DNA from: Rehmannia glutinosa
Lineage: Eukaryota; Streptophyta; Magnoliopsida; Lamiales; Orobanchaceae
NCBI GenBank assembly: GCA_016081115.2
Contig: CM071930.1
Coordinates: forward strand, 40,461,335 to 40,525,334
Length of the DNA stretch: 64,000 nucleotides
Reading direction: 5' to 3'
The position numbers and the translations under genes were made by a program. The notes under the pieces are model-generated. The model was not told the DNA's origin. It saw nothing but the letters and a program-made list of their open reading frames with translations, and did not search any database. Below are positions 1 through 10,988 of the stretch, piece by piece (position 1 is the first letter of the stretch; each line of letters starts with the position of its first letter).

Positions 1-173
1 GTTCTCGCTTTATTTTTATGGCTTTCTACATGGTGTCAGTTGAGTAATTCATTCCGCTGGTTACTCGATCTGCAGACTTTTTCTCAGATCTTCTTCTATA
101 ATCAATATTGTTCTTAATTTCTTTTTGGTTTACATATTATTGATTATCTTCTCAAGCAAGATCTTTGGTAATA

Positions 174-993
174 TGTCTTCCCATTTAAATTTGGCTGATG
201 ATTTTTCATCTCCATACTTCCTTCATCCTTCGATAATCCAGGCGCCGCGTGATTGTTTATGAACCATTTAATGGCTTACAACTACACTTCATCGAGTGAG
301 CGTTTTATCGCCCTAAATGTCAAGAACAAAATAGGTTTCATCGATCAATCCTCGCCAATGCCTCACCGTGATCAAATGTTCTTTTATCAATTGTTGCGAG
401 AGCAAATAATCTTGTCTTGTCATGGATTCTTAACTCCATCTCTAAAGATATTCGAAAAGCTTACTTTATTTGAATTCCACCCAAGAAGTATGGGAGGAGC
501 TCAAGATTCGTTATGTCCGTAATGATGGGCCAAGAGCCTTTCATCTCAACGTTTCTAAGTTCAATTTCTCAAGACGATTCCTATGTTACATCTTTCTACA
601 ACCAGTTCAAAGTGTTATGGGATGAATATGTCGGCTTTAGACCAATTCCTAAATGTAGTTGTGGGCGAGTGCCGCAATATCCCTTCTTTCATGGCTACAA
701 CACATCGATCGATTCTCGCAATTAAATTTTTAGTCGGCCTTCCCCAATCTTTTGTCCAAATTCGTAATGCCTATTGTTGGCATCTCCTTTACCCTATTTA
801 GCAAAAGTATATTCACTTCTTCTCCAAGAAGAGACTCGAGAGGAATTTAAATGACAATCATGTTGCTCTTCCCATGAGAATATGGCTATGCTTGCCAAAC
901 AAAGTTTTAATTCTAAGTTGTTTCAATAAAGACAAAAAGAAGCCTAAATGTGCTCATTGTGGCTTTACAGGCCACACCATTGATAAATGTTTT
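174..993 (+). pseudogene. copia gag remnant with zinc knuckle
   Basis: An ATG at 174 begins a frame with a typical copia gag opening (a PxxLHPS-like stretch). A frame change leads to 253-522, which carries the conserved gag motif ALNVKNKIGFID at about residues 20-31. A CCHC zinc knuckle (CAHCGFTGHTIDKC) is readable at about 950-991. In the family, gag packages the RNA and the knuckle binds nucleic acid. At least three frames are needed to follow the protein, so this is a pseudogene. Confidence 0.75.
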
Positions 994-1269
994 GGATGAT
1001 CGGTTATCCCCGGGTTGGAACGGTCCAAAAGGTCCTAGAAATATTAAAGATTCCACTACTAATGTTGTTACGGCTTCTCCTTGTCAAGATCATCATGTGG
1101 ATAATCCTTTATTGTCTCAAGAAATGTTGCAACAATTTCTTACATTTGCTAAGAATCTCCAAACTCAAGCAAATTTTCTACGGAGCTCTCTCACTCACCG
1201 CTTACATCTCGTGGCAGTGTACATTTCATTCTAATTTTATATCTCGGTAGTTCACATTTCTCTCATAGG

Positions 1270-1765
1270 TGGATTCTCGACACTGTGCCACGATCATATG
1301 GTTTTTGATTCTTCTTTATATACTTCTTCTACACAAGATGTTTCAATTCCAATTCATTTACAAAATGTACATTCCACTCGTAGCCACTAAGATTGGTGAT
1401 ATTCAATTATCTCATCTTTTAATATTGAAATAGGTTTTATATGTTCCTTCTTTTACTTACAACTTAATTTCAAAGATCTAAATTAGTTCAAAAGTTAGAA
1501 TATGTTCTACACTTCCTTTTTTCACAATGTATCTTGCAGATTTGAAAACAAAGAAGATGATTGGTTCTCACGATCAAAGAGGTGGTCTATATCATTTCAT
1601 TTTCCTTCAGAAACATCTTCTCGCGCCAACTCTACTTTGGCATGCTAGATTGGGACATATATCTTCTAAAAGATTGTCTTTGTTATCGATTTAGTATATT
1701 CTCCTCAAAAAATTTCATTCTTGTGTTGTATGTCATATGGCAAAACAAAAGAAATTACCTTTTCA
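1270..1765 (+). pseudogene. copia protease and pre-integrase remnant
   Basis: The aspartic-protease entry motif survives as WILDT near 1271-1285, followed by a frame break before the rest of the active-site region. Downstream, the pre-integrase zinc-binding region is suggested by WHARLGHISSKR near 1640-1675 and a CVVCHMAKQKK stretch near 1720-1755. In copia elements protease cuts the polyprotein and the HHCC region is part of integrase. Stops and frameshifts make it non-functional. Confidence 0.65.
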
Positions 1766-1769
1766 TGAT

Positions 1770-2340
1770 AGAACATCTCGATCCACATATTTTTTTGATC
1801 TTATTCATTGTGATTTGTGGGAACCTTTTTTACTATTTCTCATAATGGCTTCAAGTATTTCCTTACTATTGTTGATGATTATTCAAGATGTACTTGGGTT
1901 TATATGTTTAAAAATAAATTTGACACACACCATTCCATCGAAGTTTTTTACAATATGGCAACACTCGGTTCAATAAAAAAGTTAAAGTTTTGGAGGTCCG
2001 ATAATGGTACCGAGTTTATTTTGCCTTTTTTATGCTTCTAAAGGTATATTACATCAAACTAGTTGTGTAGAGACTCCACAACATAATGAATTGGTTGAAA
2101 AAACATCAACATCTTCTTCAAGTAGCTAGAGCTTTGATGTTTCAATCACATGTTCCTTATCCTTTTCGGGATGATCGTATTCACGATCTTGTTGCTCATC
2201 TTATAAATAGAACTCCCACCCATTTGATAATCAAATTCCCTTTCAAAGAGTTTTTAATAAAATCCTCGCTTATAATCATCTTTGAGTGTTTGGATGCCTT
2301 GCATATGCTTCTTACTTTGACAAAACAAAGGCATAAATTT
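1770..2340 (+). pseudogene. copia integrase core remnant
   Basis: The first catalytic aspartate context is visible (LIHCDLWEPF, about 1798-1830). VDDYSRCTWVYMFK follows at about 1872-1915, and the second aspartate context (SDNGTEF) at about 1998-2018. The region of the third acidic residue near 2085-2100 is degraded, with no clear PQxNGVxER motif. The stretch 2190-2260 (LINRTPTHL) matches the end of the copia integrase domain. Frames change at least twice. Confidence 0.75.
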
Positions 2341-2780
2341 CACCAGAGCTTCTAAATGTGTATTTATCAAGTTATTCATTTGCTAACAAAGGTTATAAAT
2401 TGTACAAATCTATCTACTAAGCAAACATTCATATCTAGGTATGTTAAGTTTTGTGAGAATGTATTTCATTTTCATTCTGATCAGCAGACTCAATTTTCTG
2501 ATCAACAGAGTCAGTTTTCTGATCCTATGTTTCCTGATATGGATCCTATAGTTGTCACTCAGGTGCTTGACACCATTGTGAATAATTCACTGATTAATAT
2601 CTGGCTCTCACAATTAAGATAACTCGAGATCCAAGTTACACACAAATTTATTAGAAGGTCAGCCCGATATACAAGTGTTTTTATTATATTCAAGTTTATT
2701 ACTAAGCTTTGCCTCCATCTTGACATAAGAATGCAGGTCCTTCTGCACAGTCAGCTATCTCAGGCAAACAATATGATATT
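2340..2780 (+). pseudogene. copia integrase-RT linker remnant
   Basis: The frame 2356-2622 lies where copia elements have the variable linker between integrase and reverse transcriptase. It holds a short near-direct repeat rich in Q, F, S and D (about 2480-2525). There is no catalytic motif, and assignment rests on position. Confidence 0.4.
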
Positions 2781-2980
2781 TCCAGTTTCTTGTCTACTGC
2801 TCAGCTTGCTGATAAACATAGAGCATTTACAGTTGCTATATCTCAAATTTCTAAACCAAAGACATACATGCAAGCTAGTAAACATCCTGAATGGAGAGAA
2901 GCCATGCAAAAAGAGATTGATGCTCTAGAAAATAACAATACATGGACTTTGGTTTCTCTACCATCAAATAAGCATTACAT
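2781..2980 (+). pseudogene. copia reverse transcriptase, N-terminal piece
   Basis: The frame starting about 2790 gives the conserved beginning of copia RT: HPEWREAMQKEIDALENNNT with TWTLV directly after it. The frame is open up to the N-run. The palm domain with YVDD would lie in the unsequenced gap; after the gap (3081 on) no RT sequence is seen. Confidence 0.8.
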
Positions 2981-3080
2981 NNNNNNNNNNNNNNNNNNNN
3001 NNNNNNNNNNNNNNNNNNNNNNNNNNNNNNNNNNNNNNNNNNNNNNNNNNNNNNNNNNNNNNNNNNNNNNNNNNNNNNNN
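2981..3080. other. Assembly gap of 100 N
   Basis: Exactly 100 undetermined bases, the usual placeholder for a scaffold join of unknown size. The copia RT is open on the left and nothing of it resumes on the right, so the real gap is probably larger than 100 bases or joins unrelated contigs. Confidence 0.98.
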
Positions 3081-3689
3081 GCAAAAGAGTCCTCCAGAAT
3101 CTTTAAAAGTCAGTAATTTTACCACATGTTTCTGTTCTCAGCTAGAAAAATAACAATTTTAATCCTATAATTACTAGAATTTGACAATTTTATTTGTAGA
3201 TGTTTTAGTTACGGTAATTTCAATCCTATTAGTGGTATAAAACAAACCTAATTCTACAAATTGATACGTATTTGTGCATTTCACAATTAGAAATAATATA
3301 TGTAGTACTCAGATCTCTGATTTCGATTCGATTCATAATTTATTTTTTTCTCTTATTAGACAATATATAATGTAAATGATAAATATAATGTTCTAAACAT
3401 GTACTGATAATTATTTCATTGATCTTAGGTATATTTGAATAATTTCAATTACACAATATTTGAAATAATATCAACATTGAATAAGTCTTTAGTAATCAAA
3501 ATCTGTAACAACTAAAACTTGCGGACTTATAATCACAATGCAACTACGGACAAATGCAAAGAAATTAATGCAATATATATTGACTGTAAAATCGTACTCA
3601 AAAGTTACAGACTATATTGCAAAATCCGATAAATACGAGACTAATTTTCGCATTTTTCCCAAATTTATGGTATTCCATCTAATTACATT
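3081..3689. other. AT-rich sequence, nothing recognised
   Basis: No ORF above background, no terminal repeats and no RNA gene signal seen. Confidence 0.6.
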
Positions 3690-3937
3690 CAAATATTTTA
3701 ATAAGTGAACTTAATTATTCTCCCACCTTGCTGTGGAATTTATCATGAGTCAACACATGAAATACTCTTTTTCATTTATTTTAAAGCATCAAATGAATTT
3801 ATATATCGAAGTGCTAACAAATACGGGTCAAAATATAAATCACATATTCGCACACAAAGCCTTTACTTGAAGATATCTATCTGGTGAATAATCGCTAATC
3901 CACTTTAACTGTGTGACTAAGTCCGCCTACAAGTCTT
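3690..3937 (+). repeat. Dispersed repeat D, first copy (fragment)
   Basis: About 3700-3860 repeats at about 8690-8845, sharing a CTCCCA-containing start and the run TTTCATTTATTTTAAAGCAT. It ends where the gypsy-type LTR begins at 3938. This is probably LTR or untranslated sequence of an unidentified retroelement. Confidence 0.6.
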
Positions 3938-4796
3938 TGATGTAAATCCATACTTAAGGATCTGCAACACCAACGCAGTTATTCCAGTTCTCAAGACATG
4001 TGACTGAAGTTCTCGAGTCGTATTTATTTATCAGATTGTGTGTTTATTTCATTGTTTCTAGCCATCTGAGGGCCAAACTTATGTTAAGTACAACATATTG
4101 AGTCTGTGAGTCACGGGTAGCTTACTCATGTAAGTCGGCAAGAAGCATTGACGACGAACAATAAAGTGGTCACAGCACGCCCCGGCTGCGCTTAAGACTT
4201 CGCGGGGTTTAAAGATTTTCGCCATAACTTTCTACAAAATTGATATCGAAATGATTCAACATGCTATGGAAAGCAAGAGAAAGGAATACAACTTTCATGA
4301 AGACCTCACATTAATTCAGGCTGGCGGGGATCTATCACTGGCCGCGGAGTGAAATTTCACACCCACCACGCCCAGGCTAGAACTGGGAAAATAGCATGCC
4401 ACGCGCATTTTCGCTCTTTTTGTATATTTCCTTTAGCTTCCTTTGGGGGTTTAGACTTTTCTTTTCTAGTTGTTGTGGCTTTGTTTTGAAATACCGTATA
4501 AGTGGTAACAATTTGTTTATTTTTAATAACAAGACTTTGATATCAATATTTAATTTGAGATTTTCTCTTCAAACCTTTTGTGTTTTTCCAAGAGCTAAAG
4601 ATTGTTCACTGGCAATTACAGCACTTGACTTATCAACAAATTTTCGTATTTGCTCAGGGGCGTCACGATACTTGTGTTCTCGCCTATTACAACGCGTCGA
4701 GAATTCACCATTTTAACCGAACTAGTGGATGATCTTCGTTAACAATGCATTGCTGTGGGTGAAGATGTGCACGAGATCATGCTACGCTTACACCGC
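3938..4796 (+). repeat. 5' LTR, gypsy-type copy 1
   Basis: Begins TGATGTAAATCC, matching the 3' LTR start TGATGTGAATCC, and ends just before the PBS in a degraded form of the inverted end GATTCACATC. Shared blocks with the three other LTRs include CTACAAAATTGATAT at about 4230 and the AATAACAAGACTTTGATAT region near 4525. Confidence 0.7.
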
Positions 4797-4797
4797 T

Positions 4798-4811
4798 TGG
4801 TAATCAAAGCC
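4798..4811 (+). other. Primer binding site (tRNA-Met type)
   Basis: TGGTAATCAAAGCC resembles the plant consensus TGGTATCAGAGCC and sits 1-2 bases after the LTR end, as expected. The same signal occurs at 10978-10988 in copy 2. Confidence 0.65.
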
Positions 4812-5893
4812 ATCTAGCGCGTTAAATCTATCATTGTTATCTTTTATTTCCATATTTTCGTTCATCCAGCAAACCCTAAGCTTCTTCAATGGTACAAAAA
4901 AGGCTCGATATTTGCATTAAAATCAAGAGTAATCGAATTATAATTTTGCGTGCCAAAAAAGAGAAAAATTCAAAATCTCGTAAAAAATAAAGTGTATCTA
5001 TTTCCCAGATTTGTTTTCTTCAAGCGTGAATTTTGTTTTGCTATGATGGAATTGTTTGTACTTATTTATATATCATGTCTCGAAGAAATGCGACAATCGC
5101 TAGATCCAAAACAAAGATCATATGGAAGTTAATTGGACAAAAGTTTTCAAAAGCTGATGATCGATGCATGGAAACCATGTAATAATGAGAACTCACAAAG
5201 GTTTCAAGGATACAAAAGTTGAGCAACGCTAAGAGGCGGGTGTCACAAAGAAAACTCTATATTAGTACCAATGTTTGGATCTGGGCTTATCACGATCCGC
5301 TTTTGCATCGATTTTCAAAATCGTTTTATAACCCATTAATGGAGATTGCTGCCCTGTGAGTCAGAATAAGTTCCAAAAATCGAGGCGAGAAAGCGGATTC
5401 ACGTCGTTAGTTTGTGATGAGGTATATTATGTATTTGAGCCAACAATTGAATTTGAAACTAATTTGAGCTTGAAATTAGCGAAAAAAGAAAAAAGAGAGT
5501 TCGATGCTGGAACAAGAAAATAAATCACTGGCGCGATACAAGAAAGTTTCAAGGGAAAAGAAAAATCGAGCGAGAGCTGATGTATGTTTGGACGAGGTAC
5601 ACAAGGTCGCGGATGGTCGAGAAAAAGTAGCGAATAATTTCGATGGTCAGCGCGTGGTAATGGCTACTGATGTAATAACAAGAGACAATATATTCTTATG
5701 GCCAACGGCAGACTTTAGGTAATGACTATTCGATGCTAACATATTTAACTTTATTTTGCCTAGTTTTTATTATTTCTTGCTACATGATGTGGAAAAGAAA
5801 CTAATACGCATGCTGCTTCGTTTGTGATTCTGCCTGCTCCATCTTTGGGGGTCCAACATTTGGATTTGAGGATAAATTTTCTAGAGGAGGTAA
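4812..5893 (+). pseudogene. Interior of gypsy-type copy 1, no full ORF
   Basis: An ATG at about 5075 opens a short basic reading frame (MSRRNATIARSK), possibly a gag start. Beyond it only fragments of frame remain. The final stretch 5840-5893 reads as the hydrophilic tail typical of gypsy pol C-termini and contains the purine tract AGAGGAGGTAA (5884-5893). No protease, RT or integrase motif was found, and there is no room for them. Confidence 0.5.
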
Positions 5894-6831
5894 TGATGTG
5901 AATCCAATTACTTTGATCCGCAACATCAAATGCAAGTTATCGGTGATCCGATAAATACCTCAAATGCAAGTTATCTCGAAAGTTATCAAGACTATGTAAT
6001 CGAAGTTCTTTGTGCCTGTATTTCTTTACTGCGATTGCGTGTTTATTTCTACTGTTGAGTCATTCGAGGCTAAATCTTGCGGTACAAATATATTTGAACA
6101 GTCATGGTTAGCGTTAATCATGTCGGCAGCGCATTGATGATCGAACAATGTAAGTTGCTGAAAGACGTCCGACAACAAGCAGATCGACGGTGGCTTGGGA
6201 TTAAGCATATACTCTCTTGTCTACAAAATTGATATTTGTCATCCAAGATGCTATGGAAAGCTAAGAAAATTGGGGCTACAACTTTCATGACCACAGCTAA
6301 TTCACACGTTAGGGATGCACACGCCCCATGTGAAATTTCACAAGACCGTGTGAGGATTCACAACCGTGTCCAGCCAGAACAGGAAAACCGAGTAATAGTG
6401 CATCAATGTACACTCCCATGCACATGCATACCGGCAATGCCCTGCACGCTGCTCACACATTTTTGTTCTTTGTGCTCTTGATTTTCTTTCTAGGTTTAGA
6501 TTTCTTTTTCTTTTCTAGTTGTTTAGATTTGTTTTGATCGCCTATATAAGTCCAACACTTTATTTTAGTCACGTTAATTTTGATACGGATCAATCGACAT
6601 TTTCACTTCAAACATTCGGGGTTTTTCCAAGAAATGTTTGTTCATCTTGTTTACGAATTCCTCACTTAACAAACAAACTTCCGCATTTGCTCGCCAAGCG
6701 CCAACCATACCGATGTTCTCGCTTCGTTAAGAAACGGGTCGGTGTTTCACTACTAACCGAACTGCTGAAGATCTCTGGGTTAACAACGCATTATTTTTTC
6801 GGTCATATGCACGATGGTTGCTACGACTACA
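5894..6831 (+). repeat. 3' LTR, gypsy-type copy 1
   Basis: Starts TGATGTGAATCC directly after the purine tract and runs to about 6831 (CTACGACTACATAG, a degraded LTR end). It contains a 'CACACG...GTGAAATTTCACA' block (about 6300-6370) also present in the copy 2 3' LTR at about 12530-12590. Confidence 0.7.
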
Positions 6832-7090
6832 TAGTTTTCCTTTCGCCTCCATATCATTCAAAGAATTCATGCCCTCCACCTTCATCAATCACAATAATAA
6901 ATCAACCTCAGATTATTAACAATGAACAACCAATGGTCAATATCACCAACTTAATTAAAATAATATATATCCTTAATTTCTATATATTAGTTGAGGTCCT
7001 TACAGGAGAGTTTCTTTAGATAAATCTCATCTGGGGCTGTGACTTATTACTTCCAGGCCATGGCAACTTAATCAGACCCAATATCTCCCA
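6832..7090 (+). repeat. Dispersed repeat D, segment downstream of gypsy copy 1
   Basis: The segment matches 13065-13490, directly after the second gypsy-type copy. Shared blocks include GAGGTCCTTA, AGATAAATCTCATCT and AATATCTCCCACT. Both copies therefore sit at the same place in a larger repeat, or the pair arose by duplication. Confidence 0.65.
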
Positions 7091-7440
7091 CTTGTTTGAT
7101 AAAATGATTTTATCACGATTGGATGATTTTACTATACCAAACAATGGCGTAGTTGTCCAAATACCCTAAATGATTTAAAATGGTTTTAATATTTTCCTGA
7201 GTATTTCTTCAAGTTTATTTTCGATATAAATTGGACAACACTTTTGATGATTTTGTGTTAATGTGCTTAACAAAACAACGGTTCTAAATATTGTCCTAAT
7301 ACTCCCAATCACTAAAATATTTTACTATTTTTCGGAGTATTTCAAGATATTTTCGAGTATAAAATTGGGACAATACTTTTGTTTCAGGCTAACCCACGCC
7401 TTATGGTGGCATCCCAGACTAAAATGAAAATGAATAATGT
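7091..7440. other. AT-rich sequence, nothing recognised
   Basis: Weak internal repetition of a 'TTTTCGGAGTATTT' kind (about 7200 and 7330). No coding signal. Confidence 0.5.
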
Positions 7441-7660
7441 TTATTTGGTCGTGTGTCGTCGACTTCTGGCCAATGCGGTGGTAGGATCGGCCATGGCCGA
7501 CCTGCCGACGGGCGCGATCGCTGCGGTTGACGGCTGATCAAGTAGCATCAGACCGGAGCATTTTTTCTCGAAACGTAACTGACTCGCTTTTTTGTTCTCG
7601 CTGACCGACCGACATAGGTCGACGGCCACTTCGCCGACGGCCGCCTTATGTAAATGTGTT
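7441..7660. other. GC-rich island in AT-rich repeat DNA
   Basis: Strikingly CG-rich for this window (many GGCC, CCGAC, CGACGG and GCGATCG steps). The minus strand is open for 62 codons but shows no family motif. Because CAG/CTG triplets seem to have been turned into CG-containing strings in this part of the window, the island may be partly a sequence artefact. Confidence 0.5.
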
Positions 7661-8535
7661 TTCTCATTTTCAAACGCTTCATTTGTACAGATGGATCACG
7701 CCTGTAGTTTGACAAAGAAAATTCTAACTGCTAGCAAACAGACAACTTTTCCTAAATTGTGGGATTGATTTAATGTTCTTTTCTTCAATCGCTTGCACTT
7801 TACAGACCATTGCCCCAAGAGGTCTTTATCATGCACAAAGACATCTTCTATAACAAGAGCAAGACCAAGAACACAACAAGAGACAAACTACAACACAACA
7901 AGATACATTCAAGAATACACTTGTTCTTACATTGTCTTATTTCTTGTCAGAATTACTAAATCTATTCACTTCTCACATTCTCGAGGTCTGTGCTTTTGAT
8001 TACACTACACTCTATTAGTTTTATCAATTAGTCAGCCAGAATTAATTGGGTAATAATTCAACACAAGATATCCTCACGAGTGTTCTCGTGCAAGAACACA
8101 CTGGGTGATCTAGTAGTTGTGTGCAAGATTGCAGAATCTTCTTACGGCGTGTCAAGAATTCCTAGCTCTTCAAGGTCAAGATTGTGGTAATTTTCATAGC
8201 GCCGCTGAGACAGAATTTTCAAGAAGCAGATCAGTAAACTTTAAGTGTAAGCACGAAGAGTGTGGTGCCTTTCAAGGTGTCATGGTAAGTTGGTGTCAGA
8301 CACTCAGGTAAATTAAAAATCTTTTTTTTCTTTTTTTCAAATCCATCCCGACATACTCGTACGTAGAAGATTGCCCTGCGCTGTGGTTGGAACCTCTTAA
8401 ATCGACGCGCCATGGTTTACATTCCGCACCTTTATTATCAAGGTTCCTTTGAGCATTCGTCTTTAAAAAAGAGGGTAAAATTGGTGACGGAGATAACTCC
8501 ATTCACTTCTGGGACATCGTAATCAGCTGACTTAC
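7661..8535. other. Unassigned retroelement-like sequence
   Basis: No ORF with a recognisable domain. The run of CAAGAACACAACAAGAGACAA type (7860-7920) and the following T- and C-rich stretch look like LTR R/U5 or leader DNA, but no partner LTR was found. Confidence 0.35.
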
Positions 8536-9260
8536 ACCACTCACACATATTTCGACACGGCACTCCATTCAATCACATCCCGATAAAGCTTCTCACCTTA
8601 CGATCTTCTCGCATATGCGGAATAACGCTGCGGCAACCGCATTTATATATATGTGATATTCGACCCATCACATCGGGAATATTTTAATATGAAATTAATT
8701 ATTCTCCCAATCTTACTGTGGAATTATCATGACAATACATGAAATAAACTCTCTTTTCATTTATTTTAAAGCATCAAAATGAATTTGTTTATCGGCAAGA
8801 ATAAATATGGCCAATACATAAATCACATATTTGCACATGGCCATTAAATACATGCTAAAGTAGACATCAAGCTTACACTCAATGAGATGGTCCAAAGTCC
8901 CGGGCGGTATAAGAAAATAATATAGCTCACACAAGAATTCAGAGCAGGACCCATTCGGCTCACTTTCCATAAAGTATATCTCAAAGCACATGTAGTATGA
9001 ACACATGCTATGATTGAGCCCACTCAATCGAGGTACGTCAGTTTTTACATCATACAAATTCAGTTCAGCCTTTTTATTCATGCCCCGACGCAGACACACG
9101 GTACTGGCTCCTGCACGTGTCATAAGGATAGTCTTCGCACATCTTGGCCACAAACATGATTTTATGAAGGCAAATCATAATTACACTTATTAACCTTCTC
9201 ACTAGCTGAAACGCAGCGCGATCATTCGCAACCTCCTTATGTGACACAATCTTTAAGCCT
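8536..9260 (+). repeat. Dispersed repeat D, middle copy
   Basis: About 8536-8630 matches 13488-13570 (CACTCACACATATTT..., then CAATCACATCCCGATA). About 8860-9035 matches 13905-14100 (ATACATGCTA..., CTCAAAGCACA..., ACACATGCTATGAT). About 9215-9245 matches 14320-14356 (GCGATCATTCGCAA). About 8690-8845 matches 3700-3860. A 130-codon minus-strand frame at 8761-9153 shows no domain and is not called a gene. Confidence 0.65.
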
Positions 9261-10009
9261 CATCTTGCTCGCTTCCTGCGCCATAAGGACACTGTGAGAG
9301 TGGCTAATCAAAGCTTCGGGTGGCAAGTCAAAATTCAAGACAAACACATTATAAGAATCCAAATATCTATTAATCATAATATGTTCTCACAAAGCCACAT
9401 AATCAATTTACTTAATCCCTAATGACCACGCTGAGCATATTCTCCAAACAGTGCTCATCAAAGTGGGATCAACGCCCCACACCACTCACCACCATGCCCA
9501 GAACAATTTAATTATACAAGAAATCCTTAAGTGAAGTAATACTGAGTAAGATGTTCACTTACTAACAATGTTCGACACCCAAACGATACACCAACGTGGT
9601 TTTACTATCACAAAGACAACAAAATATCACATTTAATATGCGCATAACGCGCACATTTCACGTATACCAAATTTGCCTAGTAAATTATGTATCAATATAT
9701 TAAGATATGTAAGGATCTACATGTCAAATCACTATTGAGCACGCATCACTTTGATAGTTCACCACCAATCTAATCGGCCAAGATAACTTCCAGCATTTAT
9801 AACGCATAATCAAAATTCGACAACGTTTACAAACTAGCTAAAGATTTCTTTTCTTCTTCCTAAGACATCGCTTTCTTGTCTAAGAACATGATCTTTTGAC
9901 CATGGCGTAAAAGCATCCACTGATCACCAATGAGTAGCGTATGACTCCATGTTCTTTTCTAATCATTATATTATCACAATGTACAACGAGATACAACTTC
10001 GACATATGT
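9261..10009. other. Continuation of repeat D, no gene
   Basis: Repeat D continues here beyond the point (GTGACAC) where copy 13065-14356 is broken by SIRE element C. No ORF or RNA signal. Confidence 0.45.
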
Positions 10010-10239
10010 TCAGCGTTGACTTAATTGACTATCGTAGGTGATAATCAAAAATATGCATGCATTTAGAGTATATTTTGAGCAATCATACATTTGTATGGAT
10101 ATTAAGTGTGTTTAGGTTGTCTCTTCATAGGTGATAATCGTATCTTTTTTGTGTACTTTTGAAACGAACAGAATATATTTAAATTCGATATCAATAGAAT
10201 GACCCATACCAAAAATGTCAATAGCCAAATGACGAATAA

Positions 10240-10976
10240 AATTGTGAATGAAAGACGCATGGATGATTGAACAGGGATTGCTTTAAAATGTCCAAACGCA
10301 TCAACAATTTTTAAGACGGTGGTTTAGTATTATAAATGGTAACATTCTCTACAAAATTGATATTGAGCTAATTCAAGACAGCATGGAAGCGGTTCAAGAA
10401 CGTAAGAAGATTGATTCTTCCACGCAAGTGATTTATCATCATAGTCTAGAACTTTTTTCCATTTCCATGTCGTGACATTTTGTTTAATAATTTATCTATG
10501 AATTTGAAAATTATTATGTTGCACTAATTTCATCTTCGAGCTCCTGTGACTCACGAACGTGCGCTGTTCCGTGGTCCGCGTGTTTTTGTTCTTTTTAGGT
10601 CTATTTCGAAGTTTACTGCCTCAGACTTTTTTCTTTTCTAGCTTGCTTGTGTGGTTTGCTTGAGCCGCTTTATAAGTGCCAACAATTTGTTTATTTTAAT
10701 AACAAAACTTCTCTTATCAATATCAATCGAGATTTTTCTTCAAAGCCTTGTTTTTCCAAGAGCTTCAATATTTTTCATCTTAATTGCTGCGAATTTCACT
10801 TTATTAAACAAACTTCCGTATTTTTTTGTATGGCCTATGCATACCGGTGTTCTTTGGCTTCGTTGCTAACGGTCGATGTTTCCACCACTTTAACCGAACT
10901 AGTAAAGATATCGGGTTAACAACATATTATATTTTCGGTAAGATGCAATTTCCATTATTGCTACGATTCACATCGC
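10240..10976 (+). repeat. 5' LTR, gypsy-type copy 2 (alignable part)
   Basis: The CTACAAAATTGATATTGA block at about 10350, the AACAATTTGTTTATTTTAATAAC region near 10680 and the terminal GATTCACATC near 10966 match the other LTRs. The start is not defined; weak similarity extends left to about 10010. Confidence 0.6.
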
Positions 10977-10977
10977 T

Positions 10978-10988
10978 TGGTCAAAGCC
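10978..10988 (+). other. Primer binding site (tRNA-Met type)
   Basis: TGG-TCAAAGCC with two bases of the consensus missing, immediately after the LTR end GATTCACATCGCT. Confidence 0.6.

Larger units (their letters stand above)
1..2980 (+). mobile_element. Decayed Ty1/copia retrotransposon body, cut by assembly gap
   Basis: Remains of gag, protease, integrase and reverse transcriptase follow each other in copia order (integrase before RT) on the plus strand. No single frame stays open for more than about 110 codons, so the element is dead. No LTR is recognised at its 5' side: the window begins inside the leader or LTR. The 3' half of RT, RNase H and the 3' LTR are lost in or beyond the N-run. 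CAG and CTG triplets are present at normal-looking density here, unlike in the nested region further right, so the frame breaks here look like true age. Confidence 0.85.
3938..6831 (+). mobile_element. Non-autonomous gypsy-type LTR element, copy 1
   Basis: A 5' LTR (3938-4796), a tRNA-Met-type primer site, only about 1.08 kb of interior, a purine tract and a 3' LTR (5894-6831) are in correct order. The interior is far too short for gag-pol. Its last codons look like the C-terminal tail of plant Ty3/gypsy polyproteins, with the purine tract just before the LTR. I read it as a deletion derivative of a gypsy element (TRIM or LARD-like) that would need proteins in trans. A second copy at 10010-13064 has the same structure. 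Confidence 0.7.

Noticed and set aside
4396..4716. 106-codon ORF in gypsy-type 5' LTR
   Set aside because: The frame is not kept in the other three LTR copies of the same family.
8761..9153. 130-codon minus-strand ORF
   Set aside because: It lies inside repeat D, has no domain, and the homologous copy at 13900-14350 does not keep the frame.
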